A stretch of DNA of 64,000 nucleotides from Gallionella sp. (GCA_028714895.1 JAQTLM010000002.1:62001-126000); one strand, 5' to 3'; counted from the first letter of the stretch, positions 45,494 to 54,588 are shown. Translations and numbers: made by a program. Notes: generated by a model from the sequence alone, not told the origin.

Positions 45494-45633
45494 GATATCT
45501 CTATAAATTCGTTTTCCGGGTAAATCGCGGTGTCGCGTGCTCGCTCACTTCTCGTCTATCTATCCGATATGCCTCGTCGTTCGCTGCGCGGCTCCTTGCG
45601 CTTCATCCCGCAAAACGAATTTCTAGAGACATC
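45494..45633. repeat. MITE-like element C with GATATCTCTATAAATTCG terminal inverted repeats
   Basis: The left end GATATCTCTATAAATTCG plus TTTT, and the right end ending TTTCTAGAGACATC, match as inverted repeats at 20 of 22 positions. The interior blocks CGTGCTCGCTCACTTCTCGT and CGTTCGCTGCGCGGCTCC line up with element B (23729-23870). It fills the gap between aat and bpt and ends one base from the aat stop. Confidence 0.72.
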
Positions 45634-45634
45634 C

Positions 45635-46447
45635 TTACGTAAAAAGATCGGTGTCGAATTGCCAGCGGGCAACAGGTTCACAGTTTATCAATTCCTGCAG
45701 CCGCGCGATGAATTCGCTGCGCGGAATTTCGCGCGCGCCGAGCGAGGCAAGGTGCGCGGTGTTCATCTGGCAATCGATCATGCCCTTGATTGGATGATCG
45801 GCCTGCCAGCGTTCAAGCTGCCCGGCCAGATACGCCAGCGCGATTTTCGAAGCGTTGCCGGCATGGCTGAACATGGATTCGCCGTAGAACATGCGCCCGA
45901 TGCTGACGCCGTACAGCCCCCCGGCAAGATGGCCATCGATCCAGGTTTCCACCGAGTGCGCGTAGCCCATCTCATGCAGCGCGCAATATGATGCAATCAT
46001 TTCTTCGTTGATCCAGGTGTGGCCGCCCTGACACGGAGAGGCGGAGCCTTCTGGCGCGGGAAGGGCGGCTGGGCGGCTGCTCCCGCAATCGGCTGGCTGC
46101 GCCAGTAACGTGTCGCAACCGCCGTGATGCCCGCCGCGCGGCGCGGCGCAACCGCGCATCACCTGTTCGAAGGCGGTGTCGCAGCGCACTTCATATACGG
46201 CGTTACGCAGCACTTTGGCGAATGAGCGGGAAATTTTGAATTCGCCAGGAATCAGCACCATGCGCGGATCGGGGCTCCACCACAGAACCGGCTCGCCGGG
46301 ATTGAACCACGGGAAGATGCCGTGGCGATAGGCTTCCAGCAGGCGCGGCGCGGACAGGTCGCCGCCCGCCGCGAGCAGGCCGTTGGGCGAGCGCAGCGCG
46401 CTCTCGACCGGGGGAAATGGCGCGTTACCGGTTAACCACGGGATCAA
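45635..46447 (-). CDS. aat: Leucyl/phenylalanyl-tRNA-protein transferase, with repeat insertion
   Basis: A 270-residue N-end-rule enzyme that adds Leu/Phe to N-terminal Arg/Lys. NGLLAAGGDLSAPRLLEAYR, GIFPWFNPGEPVLWWSPDPR and GGLYGVSIGRMFYGESMFS define it. The family normally has a short link from CAAPR to TWI. Here about 33 extra residues rich in Gly, Ala, Pro, Ser and Cys (about 108-141) lie between CAAPRG and GHTWINEEM, encoded by a GC-rich repeat. The frame is open and the catalytic blocks are intact. Confidence 0.93.
   Translation of the reverse strand: MIPWLTGNAPFPPVESALRSPNGLLAAGGDLSAPRLLEAYRHGIFPWFNPGEPVLWWSPDPRMVLIPGEFKISRSFAKVLRNAVYEVRCDTAFEQVMRGCAAPRGGHHGGCDTLLAQPADCGSSRPAALPAPEGSASPCQGGHTWINEEMIASYCALHEMGYAHSVETWIDGHLAGGLYGVSIGRMFYGESMFSHAGNASKIALAYLAGQLERWQADHPIKGMIDCQMNTAHLASLGAREIPRSEFIARLQELINCEPVARWQFDTDLFT
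46029..46113. repeat. GACACG-ended repeat inserted in frame in aat
   Basis: GACACG (46030-46035) at one end and CGTGTC (about 46109-46114) at the other form short terminal inverted repeats. GCGGGA (46056-46061) and TCCCGC (46081-46086) form an inner stem. It shares CCTGACACGG and GCGGGAAGGG, in the same order, with the slmA insertion. Confidence 0.62.
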
Positions 46448-46534
46448 GCCTTGCTCCTTTCAAAATATCATTCATCGAAGGTGTTTTGTGGTTATATTGC
46501 CACGGGTTCAAGCAATCGGTTCGTGAGGTGGAAG

Positions 46535-48070
46535 ATGTTATCGGGCATATTTGGCAAAAAATCTGATCACCCCATGGCGGATATCAAATCTGCGCAGGCA
46601 TTATTAAATGACTTGCCGAAGAATGACGCCTATAAATCGCTCATGGAATTATCCGAGTGGATCGAGTCGGTGGCAAACAATACCGATTTCAAGCCGGATC
46701 ACCAGTTTGCCGTATTGCGCCTGCTCGATGAAACCGCACAGCCTTATGCGCGGAAGCTGGCGCGCGATTATTTTACGCCACAAGAGCTGAATAAATTCCA
46801 GGAAAACCGTTTGTGGCTGGTACTGGACAATTGGTGCCGCCATACCGTCAAGGCTTATTACGTGGTGTTCAACCGCTATTGCAGCGGCGACAAGGGAGCC
46901 GGCGCCCTCAAGGCGCAATTGCCGCTGCTGGCGGCGCGTGCGGTGTATGCCATGACCGGGCAATTGAAATATGTCTGTGCGCACTATGGCCCGGTCGACC
47001 CCACGGTCTGGGGTAACCTTGCGCAACTTTGCCAACATGCCGAGCAGCAGCAATATCTGGATACGCCGCTTGCCCTTTATTCGGGCGTGGCCGGCAACAC
47101 CACGGTGAAAGACGAGCTGGGGCGATTGCTCGGCTGGTACGGCTGCGGGATCAGCACCCTGAAACCGCTCTATATGAACCTGACCGAGCGCATCGCCGGG
47201 CAGTATCGCTCCAGCATTGATATCGGCGCGCAGCAGGACGCGAACAGCCTGTTCGGCTTTGATCTGGACCGTCCGGCTGCGCCAATGCTGGTCAAGGCGG
47301 GCACGACCGTACGTCCATCCATGCGCTTTGTCAGCATGGCGGAGATGCAGCCGAAACTGGCGGAATTGATCGAGACACTGGAAAAGGGCACCGTTCCGGA
47401 AAGCCTCAATCTGGGTGGAACCTACGATGCGGAACTGGTGCGCGAGGCCGCGCAGTACCTCATGAATTTCCTGACCGCACCACCATCGCGGCGTAGTGCG
47501 CGGCGCGGGATCAAGGTCGGTTTGAATGCGGTGAACGGTTTTGCCAGGATGATTGATCGCACCGATGTCGCGCTGAATTTCAGCGATGAGCAACCGGCGC
47601 ATTGGGATGTCGAGGACATCAGCGCCAGCGGGTTCCATACGGTGTTGCCCGCGCAGGGAACGGACGGTATACGCATCGGCAGCCTGCTCGGCGTGCAACC
47701 GGAAGGTGTGCCGCATTGGGGCGCGGCGGTGGTGCGCCGTCTGATGCGCGACGACGCAAACCGCTTGCACGTGGGCGCGGAAATGCTGGCCAACCAGATC
47801 ACTGGCGTGGCCTTGAGCCCGAGCGGCGGGGGCGGCGGATTTGAAGACGGGCAGCCCGCGCTATGGTTGCAGACGAAACCGGGCGGGTCATCCGGTGAGG
47901 CGCAACTGCTGATGAAGGCAGGCACTTTTTCCGCGCATCGCAGTTTGCAGGCCCGGCTGAACGGAAAAAATTATCTGCTGATTCCCGGCAGGTTGCAGGA
48001 AAAAGGCCTTGATTACGACCTGGCAAATTTCCGCGTTATAGAACAGGAGTCAGATCCCGGAGAGTCTTAA
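46535..48070 (+). CDS. Unassigned 511-residue protein with a PilZ-like C-terminal region
   Basis: Start ATG 46535 follows GAGGTG; a longer frame is possible but has no site. The N-terminal 300 residues are helical and cytosolic and match no family I recognise. About residues 318-365 carry the two marks of a PilZ c-di-GMP site: an Arg cluster with RxxxR (RRSARRG) and, about 40 residues later, DISASGF (D-x-S-x-x-G). This suggests a c-di-GMP effector; the spacing is somewhat longer than usual. It is divergent from aat, and no partner genes are close. A GGDEF-EAL enzyme and YajQ elsewhere in the window show that c-di-GMP signalling exists. Confidence 0.62.
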   Translation: MLSGIFGKKSDHPMADIKSAQALLNDLPKNDAYKSLMELSEWIESVANNTDFKPDHQFAVLRLLDETAQPYARKLARDYFTPQELNKFQENRLWLVLDNWCRHTVKAYYVVFNRYCSGDKGAGALKAQLPLLAARAVYAMTGQLKYVCAHYGPVDPTVWGNLAQLCQHAEQQQYLDTPLALYSGVAGNTTVKDELGRLLGWYGCGISTLKPLYMNLTERIAGQYRSSIDIGAQQDANSLFGFDLDRPAAPMLVKAGTTVRPSMRFVSMAEMQPKLAELIETLEKGTVPESLNLGGTYDAELVREAAQYLMNFLTAPPSRRSARRGIKVGLNAVNGFARMIDRTDVALNFSDEQPAHWDVEDISASGFHTVLPAQGTDGIRIGSLLGVQPEGVPHWGAAVVRRLMRDDANRLHVGAEMLANQITGVALSPSGGGGGFEDGQPALWLQTKPGGSSGEAQLLMKAGTFSAHRSLQARLNGKNYLLIPGRLQEKGLDYDLANFRVIEQESDPGES

Positions 48071-48120
48071 TTAGCAGTTCCGGCTTGATGTGCCGCCCAA
48101 GTCAGGAACGACAATGCCTG

Positions 48121-48702
48121 TTAGTTTAAATCGTCATTCTTGTAGTACTTGGTGCCTTGAATCGTCGCCTGCAATGCGAGTCCGTTTTCGGTGAGCTGAT
48201 ACAGGTCGACGCCGGGTGCAACGGTGATCGCACCTGCTGCAGCACCCCCTTTTTCACCTGACTTGGCGGCAGCATCCGCTTGGGCGCTCGCCTCCCAGCC
48301 GCTCTCGACGAATTGCTTGAAGGCCTTGCTGTTCGAGAACACGAATACGCCGCGGAAGTCCTTGACGCCGAGGCCGATCCCCAGTCCACCGGAGACCATC
48401 TTCATGTAAATATCCTTGCCGCTCCGGTTGTCGTGCGCCACTCCGGAGCCACCTGCGGCAGAGAGGAAGATCAGGTTGATCCCGACATTGCTGAATACCG
48501 CATAGCCAGCCGCCTTTTGTATGTTTGACTGGGCGGCGGGGTGCACCTTGTAGAGCCGCGCCAGGGTATCTTTGCGCATTTTTCGGATTTCGTTCCGCTG
48601 TTCTTCCACGGAGGCTGCAAAGGCCGATCCGGCCACACCGCAAAGGAATATCATGGCGGCAATTATTGCAAAGATGTTCGGGCGGCTGGCAAGTGTGCGC
48701 AT
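48121..48702 (-). CDS. SYLF/YSC84-domain lipid-binding protein, exported
   Basis: A 193-residue protein with a clear signal peptide (…IIAAMIFLCGVAGSAFAAS). The SYLF/YSC84 domain covers about 60-190: KAAGYAVFSNVGINLIFLSA, GSGVAHDNRSGKDIYMKM and a glycine-rich GGLGIGLGVKDFRGVFVF. Bacterial members are envelope proteins of unclear function; eukaryotic relatives bind phosphoinositides. Single gene. Confidence 0.85.
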   Translation of the reverse strand: MRTLASRPNIFAIIAAMIFLCGVAGSAFAASVEEQRNEIRKMRKDTLARLYKVHPAAQSNIQKAAGYAVFSNVGINLIFLSAAGGSGVAHDNRSGKDIYMKMVSGGLGIGLGVKDFRGVFVFSNSKAFKQFVESGWEASAQADAAAKSGEKGGAAAGAITVAPGVDLYQLTENGLALQATIQGTKYYKNDDLN

Positions 48703-48857
48703 GTTCTTTCCCTGTTAGTGCTGACGTCGAGCGGTTATGACAATTCGAAGGCAAAATATACAGGAGCAGGCCGGTTCTGACCATCCGCCCGGTGTTTGAG
48801 AAACAACGAAATGCCGGCGATATGCCGGTTCGAGTTGTTGTGCTGCTGTCTGTTTCA

Positions 48858-49526
48858 TCAGGTATTTTTTAATTGCTTGGTCAGCCAGGTCTCGATGTCG
48901 AGCAGCTCTTCCTCGCATACCGAATGCTGCATGCCGTATTCATGCCATTCCACCGCATAGCCCAATTCCAGCAGCGTATCACTTGAAGCGGCTCCCAGCG
49001 CATAAGGCACGACCGGGTCGCTGCGCCCGTGCGCCATGAAAATGGGGGTTTGCCGGGCATTCACCGAGGCTTCATAGGTCAGATTTTCAGCCAGCAGCAA
49101 GTAGGCGGAGAGCACCAGCACTCCGCCCAGCGGGACGGTCTGGCGCAGTGCGGTGTGCAGCGCGATGGCACCGCCCTGGGAAAACCCCGCCAGGAAAATA
49201 TTGCCTGGCGCGATACCGCGCGCCACTTCCTGTGCAATCAGCGCTTCGACGGCGGCCTGCGAGCCGTAGATTCCCTCTTCATCCTGTTGCGCGTCGATAT
49301 CGGGGCGGGCAATGTCATACCAGGCACGCATCACGAACCCGCCATTGATCGTCACCGGGCGTCGCGGCGCATGCGGGAAAATATAGCGTATCGCGACGGG
49401 CAAATTCAGCTCGCCGGCGACGGGCACAAAGTCCTGCCCATCCGCGCCCAGGCCATGCAGCCAGATGATGCTGTGTTGCGGTTGTCTGCCGGAATCGAGC
49501 GTGATGTGCGGAAGGATAGAGGTCAT
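48858..49526 (-). CDS. Carboxylesterase/phospholipase-type alpha/beta hydrolase
   Basis: A 222-residue cytosolic hydrolase of the PF02230 (YpfH/EstB) family. IIWLHGLGADGQDF is the oxyanion region, GFSQGGAIA the nucleophile Ser elbow, SDPVVPY the Asp and EYGMQHSV the His. It hydrolyses short-chain esters; the natural substrate is not known. Confidence 0.9.
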   Translation of the reverse strand: MTSILPHITLDSGRQPQHSIIWLHGLGADGQDFVPVAGELNLPVAIRYIFPHAPRRPVTINGGFVMRAWYDIARPDIDAQQDEEGIYGSQAAVEALIAQEVARGIAPGNIFLAGFSQGGAIALHTALRQTVPLGGVLVLSAYLLLAENLTYEASVNARQTPIFMAHGRSDPVVPYALGAASSDTLLELGYAVEWHEYGMQHSVCEEELLDIETWLTKQLKNT

Positions 49527-49659
49527 AGGTTATCCAAAAAGCGGTTAGTGGAAAATCTTTTGCAGTGTTGCGATGCCGGGGTGCATCGGCAAAGCAAACA
49601 GGTCTGTGAATGTAGCACAACAAGGTCATCTAACGGGGCCTGAAAATTAACCTGATAAC

Positions 49660-49812
49660 GGCGATTAGCCACGGATATACACGGATTGCCACCGATAAAA
49701 CCATGCATGGTGGAAAATCCGCCATACACCCAAAAAGCGGCTTGGATAAGAAAGCTAACCCATAGGTAATCAGTGTTCATCCATGCAAATCCGTGGCTGA
49801 ACTACTTTTTAT
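49660..49812. repeat. About 150-bp dispersed repeat, copy 2 (inverted to copy 1)
   Basis: It occupies most of the 327-bp gap between the esterase and DUF3108 genes. GGCGATTAGCCACGGATATA at one end and CATGCAAATCCGTGGCTGAA at the other are the reverse complement of the 25620-25757 element. Shared inner blocks are CACCGATAAAA and GGCTTGGATAA. The rest of the gap holds no gene I can support. Confidence 0.75.
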
Positions 49813-49853
49813 TAGGATTAACGGCGTCTGAAAAATGGGGTAACGGGGCGGGG

Positions 49854-50846
49854 TTATTCGTCTGCCACGCGTATTTCCGAGATGACCATCTCGCCGGCGA
49901 TTTGCCCGCTGCGGTCAATCATGCGGATTTTGACCGGCAGCAGGCGATATTCCAGCCCCAGCCAGATGTCCAGGCCTTCTTCTCCCTGTGCGTGGACCTT
50001 GTGCAACGGCAAAGCGCGCAGTCTGCCGAGACGGGTCTGGATCATTTCTTCTTCGCCGACAGTGAGCTCATAGCGTTCCAGTTTCTTGCCATTGCTGATA
50101 TACATTGATATTGCGCCATTATCCAGAGCCAGTTGCGAGAGCTGGTAGAGAAAGCTGATGATGTCTTGGGTTTGTTCGGGCAGCGGCATGCTGTGGCCAT
50201 TCGAAAAAGACAATACTTTTTCTTCCCAGGAAAATTTCGCTTCGAGCGATTCCTTGCCATTGGAAGTGTTTTTTGCTTCGCTAAATTTGCCGGGGCGCAG
50301 CCCTTGCGCTGTCAGGGTGCCGCTGCTTTGCTGGTCCGATTCATAGGTCTTGAAGATGCTCGCCAAGCCGGTGGTATTCATGCCGATCCTGAGGGTGTAG
50401 CTTTTGTCGTCGCCGATTTCCAGGCGGTGGCGCGCCTCGCCGATTGCGAAATCCGTGCCCTTGTAGGCGGTGAAAATGAGTTGCGCGTGTTTGGGGAGCG
50501 GATGTGCGGGCCGGACTTCTTCGGCCGCCTTATCAATTGCCGGAGGTTGCGGCTCGGCATCAATTTGCGGCTCTTCCGTCCGGACGTTTTCAGTCGGCTG
50601 GTTGTCGGGCGGCGCTTCTTTCGGTACCAGCGGAGCAGGTCGCGGCTTGGGCTTTGGTTCCCTGGGTGGCACCGGCTTGGCGGCGATCTTAGGCAACGGC
50701 TCCAGCTTTGCGGTGAGTGGCGGCAGCGGCGCCTCAACGGGCGGCAACTTGACCAGCGGCGCGAACAGCGCGATGGCGTGAACCAACGCCGACAGTGCGA
50801 TGGCTAAGACGATTCTTCCGGTCGAAGTGCGCGGTAATGCGATCAC
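49854..50846 (-). CDS. DUF3108 protein with TonB-like Pro-rich membrane anchor
   Basis: About 331 residues. The start is set at GTG 50846, which overlaps the previous stop as GTGA (translational coupling). A signal-anchor helix (IVLAIALSALVHAIALFAPL) resembles TonB/TolA anchors and is followed by a Pro/Lys-rich linker (VPPREPKPKPRPAPLVP). A DUF3108 domain (about 125-330) has KLERYELTVGEEEM-type and DIWLGLEYRLLPVKIRM blocks. The fusion of a TonB-like linker with DUF3108 suggests a periplasm-spanning protein; function unknown. Confidence 0.8.
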   Translation of the reverse strand: MIALPRTSTGRIVLAIALSALVHAIALFAPLVKLPPVEAPLPPLTAKLEPLPKIAAKPVPPREPKPKPRPAPLVPKEAPPDNQPTENVRTEEPQIDAEPQPPAIDKAAEEVRPAHPLPKHAQLIFTAYKGTDFAIGEARHRLEIGDDKSYTLRIGMNTTGLASIFKTYESDQQSSGTLTAQGLRPGKFSEAKNTSNGKESLEAKFSWEEKVLSFSNGHSMPLPEQTQDIISFLYQLSQLALDNGAISMYISNGKKLERYELTVGEEEMIQTRLGRLRALPLHKVHAQGEEGLDIWLGLEYRLLPVKIRMIDRSGQIAGEMVISEIRVADE

Positions 50847-51547
50847 GGCCTGATATCGAGTTTGCTCAGCACTTGGGTAAATTGGTCGCCGTTGGCCTCG
50901 GTGATGATCACTTTGCACGGCAGGTTGTGGTACTGCGTGGCCAGCCAGATTTCGGTGCGGCTTTCGCCCGGCTTGGCTTGGCTGTCGAGATAGATGACCT
51001 TGAATTCCCCGGCCGGAACTTTGAGCGTTTGATTGTGTGCGATAGCGTAGTGATAGTTATCCAGCTTGCTGCCATTGGTTATCGGGAAATCCAGCGCGGC
51101 GGCATTTTGTAACGACAGAAACATGAACTGATACATCACGCTCAAGCGGTCTTGCGTACCGTCTGGCAGCGCGACCACCGTGCGTTGCGCCTGATGGATT
51201 AGGGTGAGTTGTTTGTTATCCCAATCGAATTCGGCACGGCTGTTCTTGCTCTCGTCGAGTTCGCGCCGGTGGCTGAGGTGCAGCGGTTGCAGGCCTTGTT
51301 TGCCGATCAGGCCGCTGCTGTCGATGAGAATCTTCTCCGGTTTGAGCATCGCCAGCAGGCCGACCGGCGTCCAGACGCTGGACAGTGTGTAGCGATCCTT
51401 GTCGCGTGTATAGGTCTCTTTAATTTCGACCTGCAGGCCGCTTTTGTAAACATCATAGGTGGCTTGCACGCTGTTCGGCGGGGCGGCCAGTGCAGGGATA
51501 GCGGCGCACAGCATGAGCCATGCGAGGGCTTGCAGGTACCATTTCAT
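50843..51547 (-). CDS. DUF3108 periplasmic protein
   Basis: A 234-residue protein with a signal peptide (WLMLCAAIPALA) and one DUF3108 domain: ATYDVYKSGLQVEIKETYT at the start and EIWLATQYHNLPCKVIITE near the end. It is paralogous to the C-terminal domain of the next gene. The order purN - DUF3108 - DUF3108 is a tight same-strand unit (2 bases from purN, then GTGA overlap). Confidence 0.85.
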   Translation of the reverse strand: MKWYLQALAWLMLCAAIPALAAPPNSVQATYDVYKSGLQVEIKETYTRDKDRYTLSSVWTPVGLLAMLKPEKILIDSSGLIGKQGLQPLHLSHRRELDESKNSRAEFDWDNKQLTLIHQAQRTVVALPDGTQDRLSVMYQFMFLSLQNAAALDFPITNGSKLDNYHYAIAHNQTLKVPAGEFKVIYLDSQAKPGESRTEIWLATQYHNLPCKVIITEANGDQFTQVLSKLDIRP

Positions 51548-51549
51548 AT

Positions 51550-52188
51550 TTACTCCAGACTGGGAGAGATCAACGCAAAACCGGATTGTTTGTGATGCCG
51601 CAATCTGACCCGCCCGTTATCGCGCAGTTCAATCAGATCCGCGCACAGCCAGCGGATGGCTTGCGGGTAGATGCGATGCTCTTCGTGCAGTATCCGTGCC
51701 GCCAGCGTTTGCTCGGTGTCATGGCACAGCACCGGCACGGCGGCCTGGATGATGATCGGGCCGTGGTCGAGGTCGGCGGTGACGAAATGTACCGTGCAGC
51801 CGTGGATCCTCACGCCGTCGTGCAATGCGCGCGCATGGGTGTTGAGGCCGCCGTAGGCGGGTAATAACGAGGGATGGATATTGACCAGCCTGCCGTGATA
51901 GCGTGTCACAAAGCCTGCAGTGAGGATGCGCATGAAACCTGCCAGTATCACGAAATCTGGATGAAAAGTATCGATGAGCTGGGCAAGCGCGGCATCGAAG
52001 CTGTCGCGATCCGCATAGTCGCGGTGTTCGATGATGGCGGTAGGAATGCCATGCGTTTGCGCAATCTTCAGTCCTCCGGCATCCGCGCGGTTGCTGATCA
52101 CCGCCGCGATGTGGCAGGGCAACCTCGCTTCCAGCAGGGCCTGCAGGTTGCTGCCGCGACCGGAGATGAGGATGACGATATTTTTCAT
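51550..52188 (-). CDS. purN: Phosphoribosylglycinamide formyltransferase
   Basis: Third step of purine synthesis with 10-formyl-THF; 212 residues. SGRGSNLQALLEA binds phosphate, and the catalytic N-H-D set is in VNIHPSLLPAYGGLNTH and TADLDHGPII. The start is ATG 52188. It lies just downstream of purM with a palindromic repeat in the gap, and upstream of the DUF3108 pair. Confidence 0.95.
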   Translation of the reverse strand: MKNIVILISGRGSNLQALLEARLPCHIAAVISNRADAGGLKIAQTHGIPTAIIEHRDYADRDSFDAALAQLIDTFHPDFVILAGFMRILTAGFVTRYHGRLVNIHPSLLPAYGGLNTHARALHDGVRIHGCTVHFVTADLDHGPIIIQAAVPVLCHDTEQTLAARILHEEHRIYPQAIRWLCADLIELRDNGRVRLRHHKQSGFALISPSLE

Positions 52189-52193
52189 TTATT

Positions 52194-52268
52194 CGTAGGG
52201 GCGGGTCTCAGACCCGCCCGTGTTCGGTTGTATATTCATTGAAGGGCGGGTCTCAGACCCGCCCCTAC
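52194..52268. repeat. GTAGGGGCGGGTCT palindrome at the purM/purN junction
   Basis: CGTAGGGGCGGGTCTCAGAC (with CCGCCC following) mirrors GGGCGGGTCTCAGACCCGCC leading to CCTACG. Each arm is itself a GGGTCTCAGACCC hairpin. It overlaps the purM stop codon by four bases. Confidence 0.85.
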
Positions 52269-53359
52269 GCGCCGACTTGTGTTTGATGCTCGTCACCCCG
52301 GCGCGCGCGTATCGTGCCGATGACAGTGGCGGGTTCTCCGGCGGCGTTGAGCTGCGCCAGCGCCGCATTCGCATCGCGCTTGTCCACGATCACCACCATG
52401 CCGATGCCGCAATTGAAGGTGCGGTACATTTCCTGTGGCTCGACGTTGCCCATCTCGCGCAGCCAGTCGAACAGTTTGGGCGTATACCAAGCTTTGCCGT
52501 CCAGTTGCGCGACGACATTTTTCGGCAGTACGCGCGGCACGTTTTCCAGCAGGCCGCCGCCGGTGATATGCGCCATGCCTTTCACGGTGAGCGATTGCAT
52601 CAGCGCCAGCAGCGGCTTCACGTAGATGCGTGTGGGAGCCATGATGCAGTCGGCCAGCGTGCGCTCGCCGTCGAATTTCGCATTCAGGTCCGGCTTGCTG
52701 CGTTCGATGATCTTGCGCACCAGCGAATAGCCGTTGGAATGCGCGCCGTTCGAGGCGAGGCCGATCACCGCGTCGCCCGCCTTGATGTCGGCACCGCTGA
52801 TGATGTTGGCCTTTTCCACCACGCCGACGGCAAAACCGGCGAGGTCGTATTCTCCGGCCGGATACATGCCGGGCATCTCGGCGGTTTCCCCGCCGATTAA
52901 TGCGCAACCGGCCTGTTCGCAGCCGAAGGCGATGCCCTTGATGACCTCGGTGGCGGCCTCCACATCCAGCTTGCCGCAGGCGAAATAATCGAGGAAGAAC
53001 AATGGTTCCGCGCCCTGCACCAGAATGTCGTTGACGCTCATACCGACCAGATCGATGCCGACCGTGTCGTGGCGGTTCAGCTCGAAGGCAAGCTTGAGTT
53101 TGGTGCCGACGCCGTCGGTGCCGGACACCAGCACCGGCTCGCGGTATTTTTTGGAAATCTCCACCAGCGCACCGAAGCCGCCGATACCGTTGAGCACCTC
53201 GGGGCGCATGGTGCGCTTGGCGAACGGTTTGATGTTTTCGACCAAGCGATCGCCCGCATCGATGTCCACACCGGCATCACGGTAGGAAAGCCCCGCGCTT
53301 TTGGCGGAAGCAGCGGTGCCGCTGTTGGACGATGAAGGTTGGCTGGTTGGCGCGTTCAA
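52265..53359 (-). CDS. purM: Phosphoribosylaminoimidazole synthetase (AIR synthase)
   Basis: Fifth step of purine synthesis; 364 residues. [58 protein letters not shown] and [16 protein letters not shown] are all present. The usual family start would be near SYRDAGVDI; the leading 24 residues are Ser/Ala-rich. The start is a TTG at 53359, the only start in frame before the conserved block. It is divergent from the PerM-type gene. Confidence 0.94.
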   Translation of the reverse strand: MNAPTSQPSSSNSGTAASAKSAGLSYRDAGVDIDAGDRLVENIKPFAKRTMRPEVLNGIGGFGALVEISKKYREPVLVSGTDGVGTKLKLAFELNRHDTVGIDLVGMSVNDILVQGAEPLFFLDYFACGKLDVEAATEVIKGIAFGCEQAGCALIGGETAEMPGMYPAGEYDLAGFAVGVVEKANIISGADIKAGDAVIGLASNGAHSNGYSLVRKIIERSKPDLNAKFDGERTLADCIMAPTRIYVKPLLALMQSLTVKGMAHITGGGLLENVPRVLPKNVVAQLDGKAWYTPKLFDWLREMGNVEPQEMYRTFNCGIGMVVIVDKRDANAALAQLNAAGEPATVIGTIRARRGDEHQTQVGA

Positions 53360-53420
53360 GTTGAGTTCTCGCTTTCTTCAGGATAAAGTGCTGCACGATT
53401 TTCCGCGAATTTTACCCGAA

Positions 53421-54479
53421 ATGACCCCATCCCGCTTTGCCGCCGTGCAATGGCTGTCCTTCGCCGTAGTGGCTGCCGCGCTGCTGTATCTGCTCAGCCC
53501 GATACTCACGCCGTTCGTCGCGGCGGGCATCCTCGCCTACATCTGCAATCCGCTAGTGCAGCGGCTGAGCGCGCGGAAAATGCCGCGCACGTTGGCGGTG
53601 GTGCTGGTGATGGGCGGGTTGCTGCTGCTGTCCGGCTTGCTGCTGTTGATCATGCTGCCGCTGCTGGAAAAGGAAGTCAGCCTGTTCGTGACGCGCGTGC
53701 CGGACTGGATCGAGGCGGCGCGTGTTCGCCTGTTGCCGCAGTTGCAGCAATGGTTTGGCGTCAGCCTGGAATGGGACAGCCAAGCGTTGAAGAATCTGTT
53801 GCTCAGCCACTGGCAAAGTGCGGGCGGGGTCGCCGGGAAACTGCTGCCGTGGCTCGGCACTGGCAGCGGCGCGATAATCGGCGTGATGGTCAATCTGCTG
53901 CTGATTCCGGTGGCGATGTTCTACCTGCTGCGCGACTGGTATGCGCTGGTCGCGCAACTGGATGAACTGATCCCGCGCGACTGGCACGCCAAGGTCACGG
54001 AGATTGCCGTCGAAGTGGACCGTGTGCTCGCGGAATTCCTGCGCGGGCAGATTGCCGTGATGCTGCTGATGAGCGCGTATTACGTCGCGGCGCTGTGGCT
54101 GGCCGGGCTGGAGTTCGCGCTGCCGATCGGCATTCTCGCCGGGATGCTGGTGTTCGTGCCGTACCTCGGCATGATCCTCGGCCTGTCGCTCGCGACGCTC
54201 GCGGCCGTGATGCAATTCCCCGGCTTCAGTGGCGTGCTCTGGGTATGGGCGGCGTTCGGCGCCGGGCAGTTGCTCGAAGGGATGGCGGTCACGCCGTGGC
54301 TGGTCGGCGACCGCATCGGCCTGCATCCGCTTGCAGTGATTTTCGCGCTGCTCGCCTTCGGCCAGGTATTCGGCTTCTTCGGCCTGCTGCTGGCCTTGCC
54401 CATGTCCGCGATCCTGCTGGTCGCGCTGCGCCACGGCAAGGTGTGGTATCTCGCCAGCGAAATGTATCGCAAACCATGA
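53421..54479 (+). CDS. AI-2E/PerM family permease
   Basis: A 352-residue inner-membrane protein of about eight helices (PF01594). LSPILTPFVAAGILAYICNPLVQRL and YFRG-type region (VLAEFLRGQIAVMLLMSAYY), then GILAGMLVFVPYLGMILG are typical. Some family members export autoinducer-2, but others have different or unknown substrates. The start is ATG 53421; upstream in-frame starts overlap purM. The order permease - hda - HAD phosphatase is conserved in related bacteria. Confidence 0.88.
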   Translation: MTPSRFAAVQWLSFAVVAAALLYLLSPILTPFVAAGILAYICNPLVQRLSARKMPRTLAVVLVMGGLLLLSGLLLLIMLPLLEKEVSLFVTRVPDWIEAARVRLLPQLQQWFGVSLEWDSQALKNLLLSHWQSAGGVAGKLLPWLGTGSGAIIGVMVNLLLIPVAMFYLLRDWYALVAQLDELIPRDWHAKVTEIAVEVDRVLAEFLRGQIAVMLLMSAYYVAALWLAGLEFALPIGILAGMLVFVPYLGMILGLSLATLAAVMQFPGFSGVLWVWAAFGAGQLLEGMAVTPWLVGDRIGLHPLAVIFALLAFGQVFGFFGLLLALPMSAILLVALRHGKVWYLASEMYRKP

Positions 54480-54499
54480 ACCATAATTTTTCATTGAGC

Positions 54500-54545
54500 G
54501 TAGGTCGGGCTGAAGCCCGACATGTCGGGCTTCAGCCCGACCTAC
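54500..54545. repeat. GTAGGTCGGG palindromic repeat, copy 2
   Basis: GTAGGTCGGGCTGAAGCCCG ... CGGGCTTCAGCCCGACCTAC, a nearly perfect double hairpin around CATG. Related copies are at 40768 and 61590. Confidence 0.85.
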
Positions 54546-54588
54546 GAAACATGCACCCTGTTTTATCAATCACAATGGTCAATCCGGC

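Noticed and set aside
49523-49780. 85-codon frame after the esterase gene
   Set aside because: Covers the dispersed 150-bp repeat and has no protein features.
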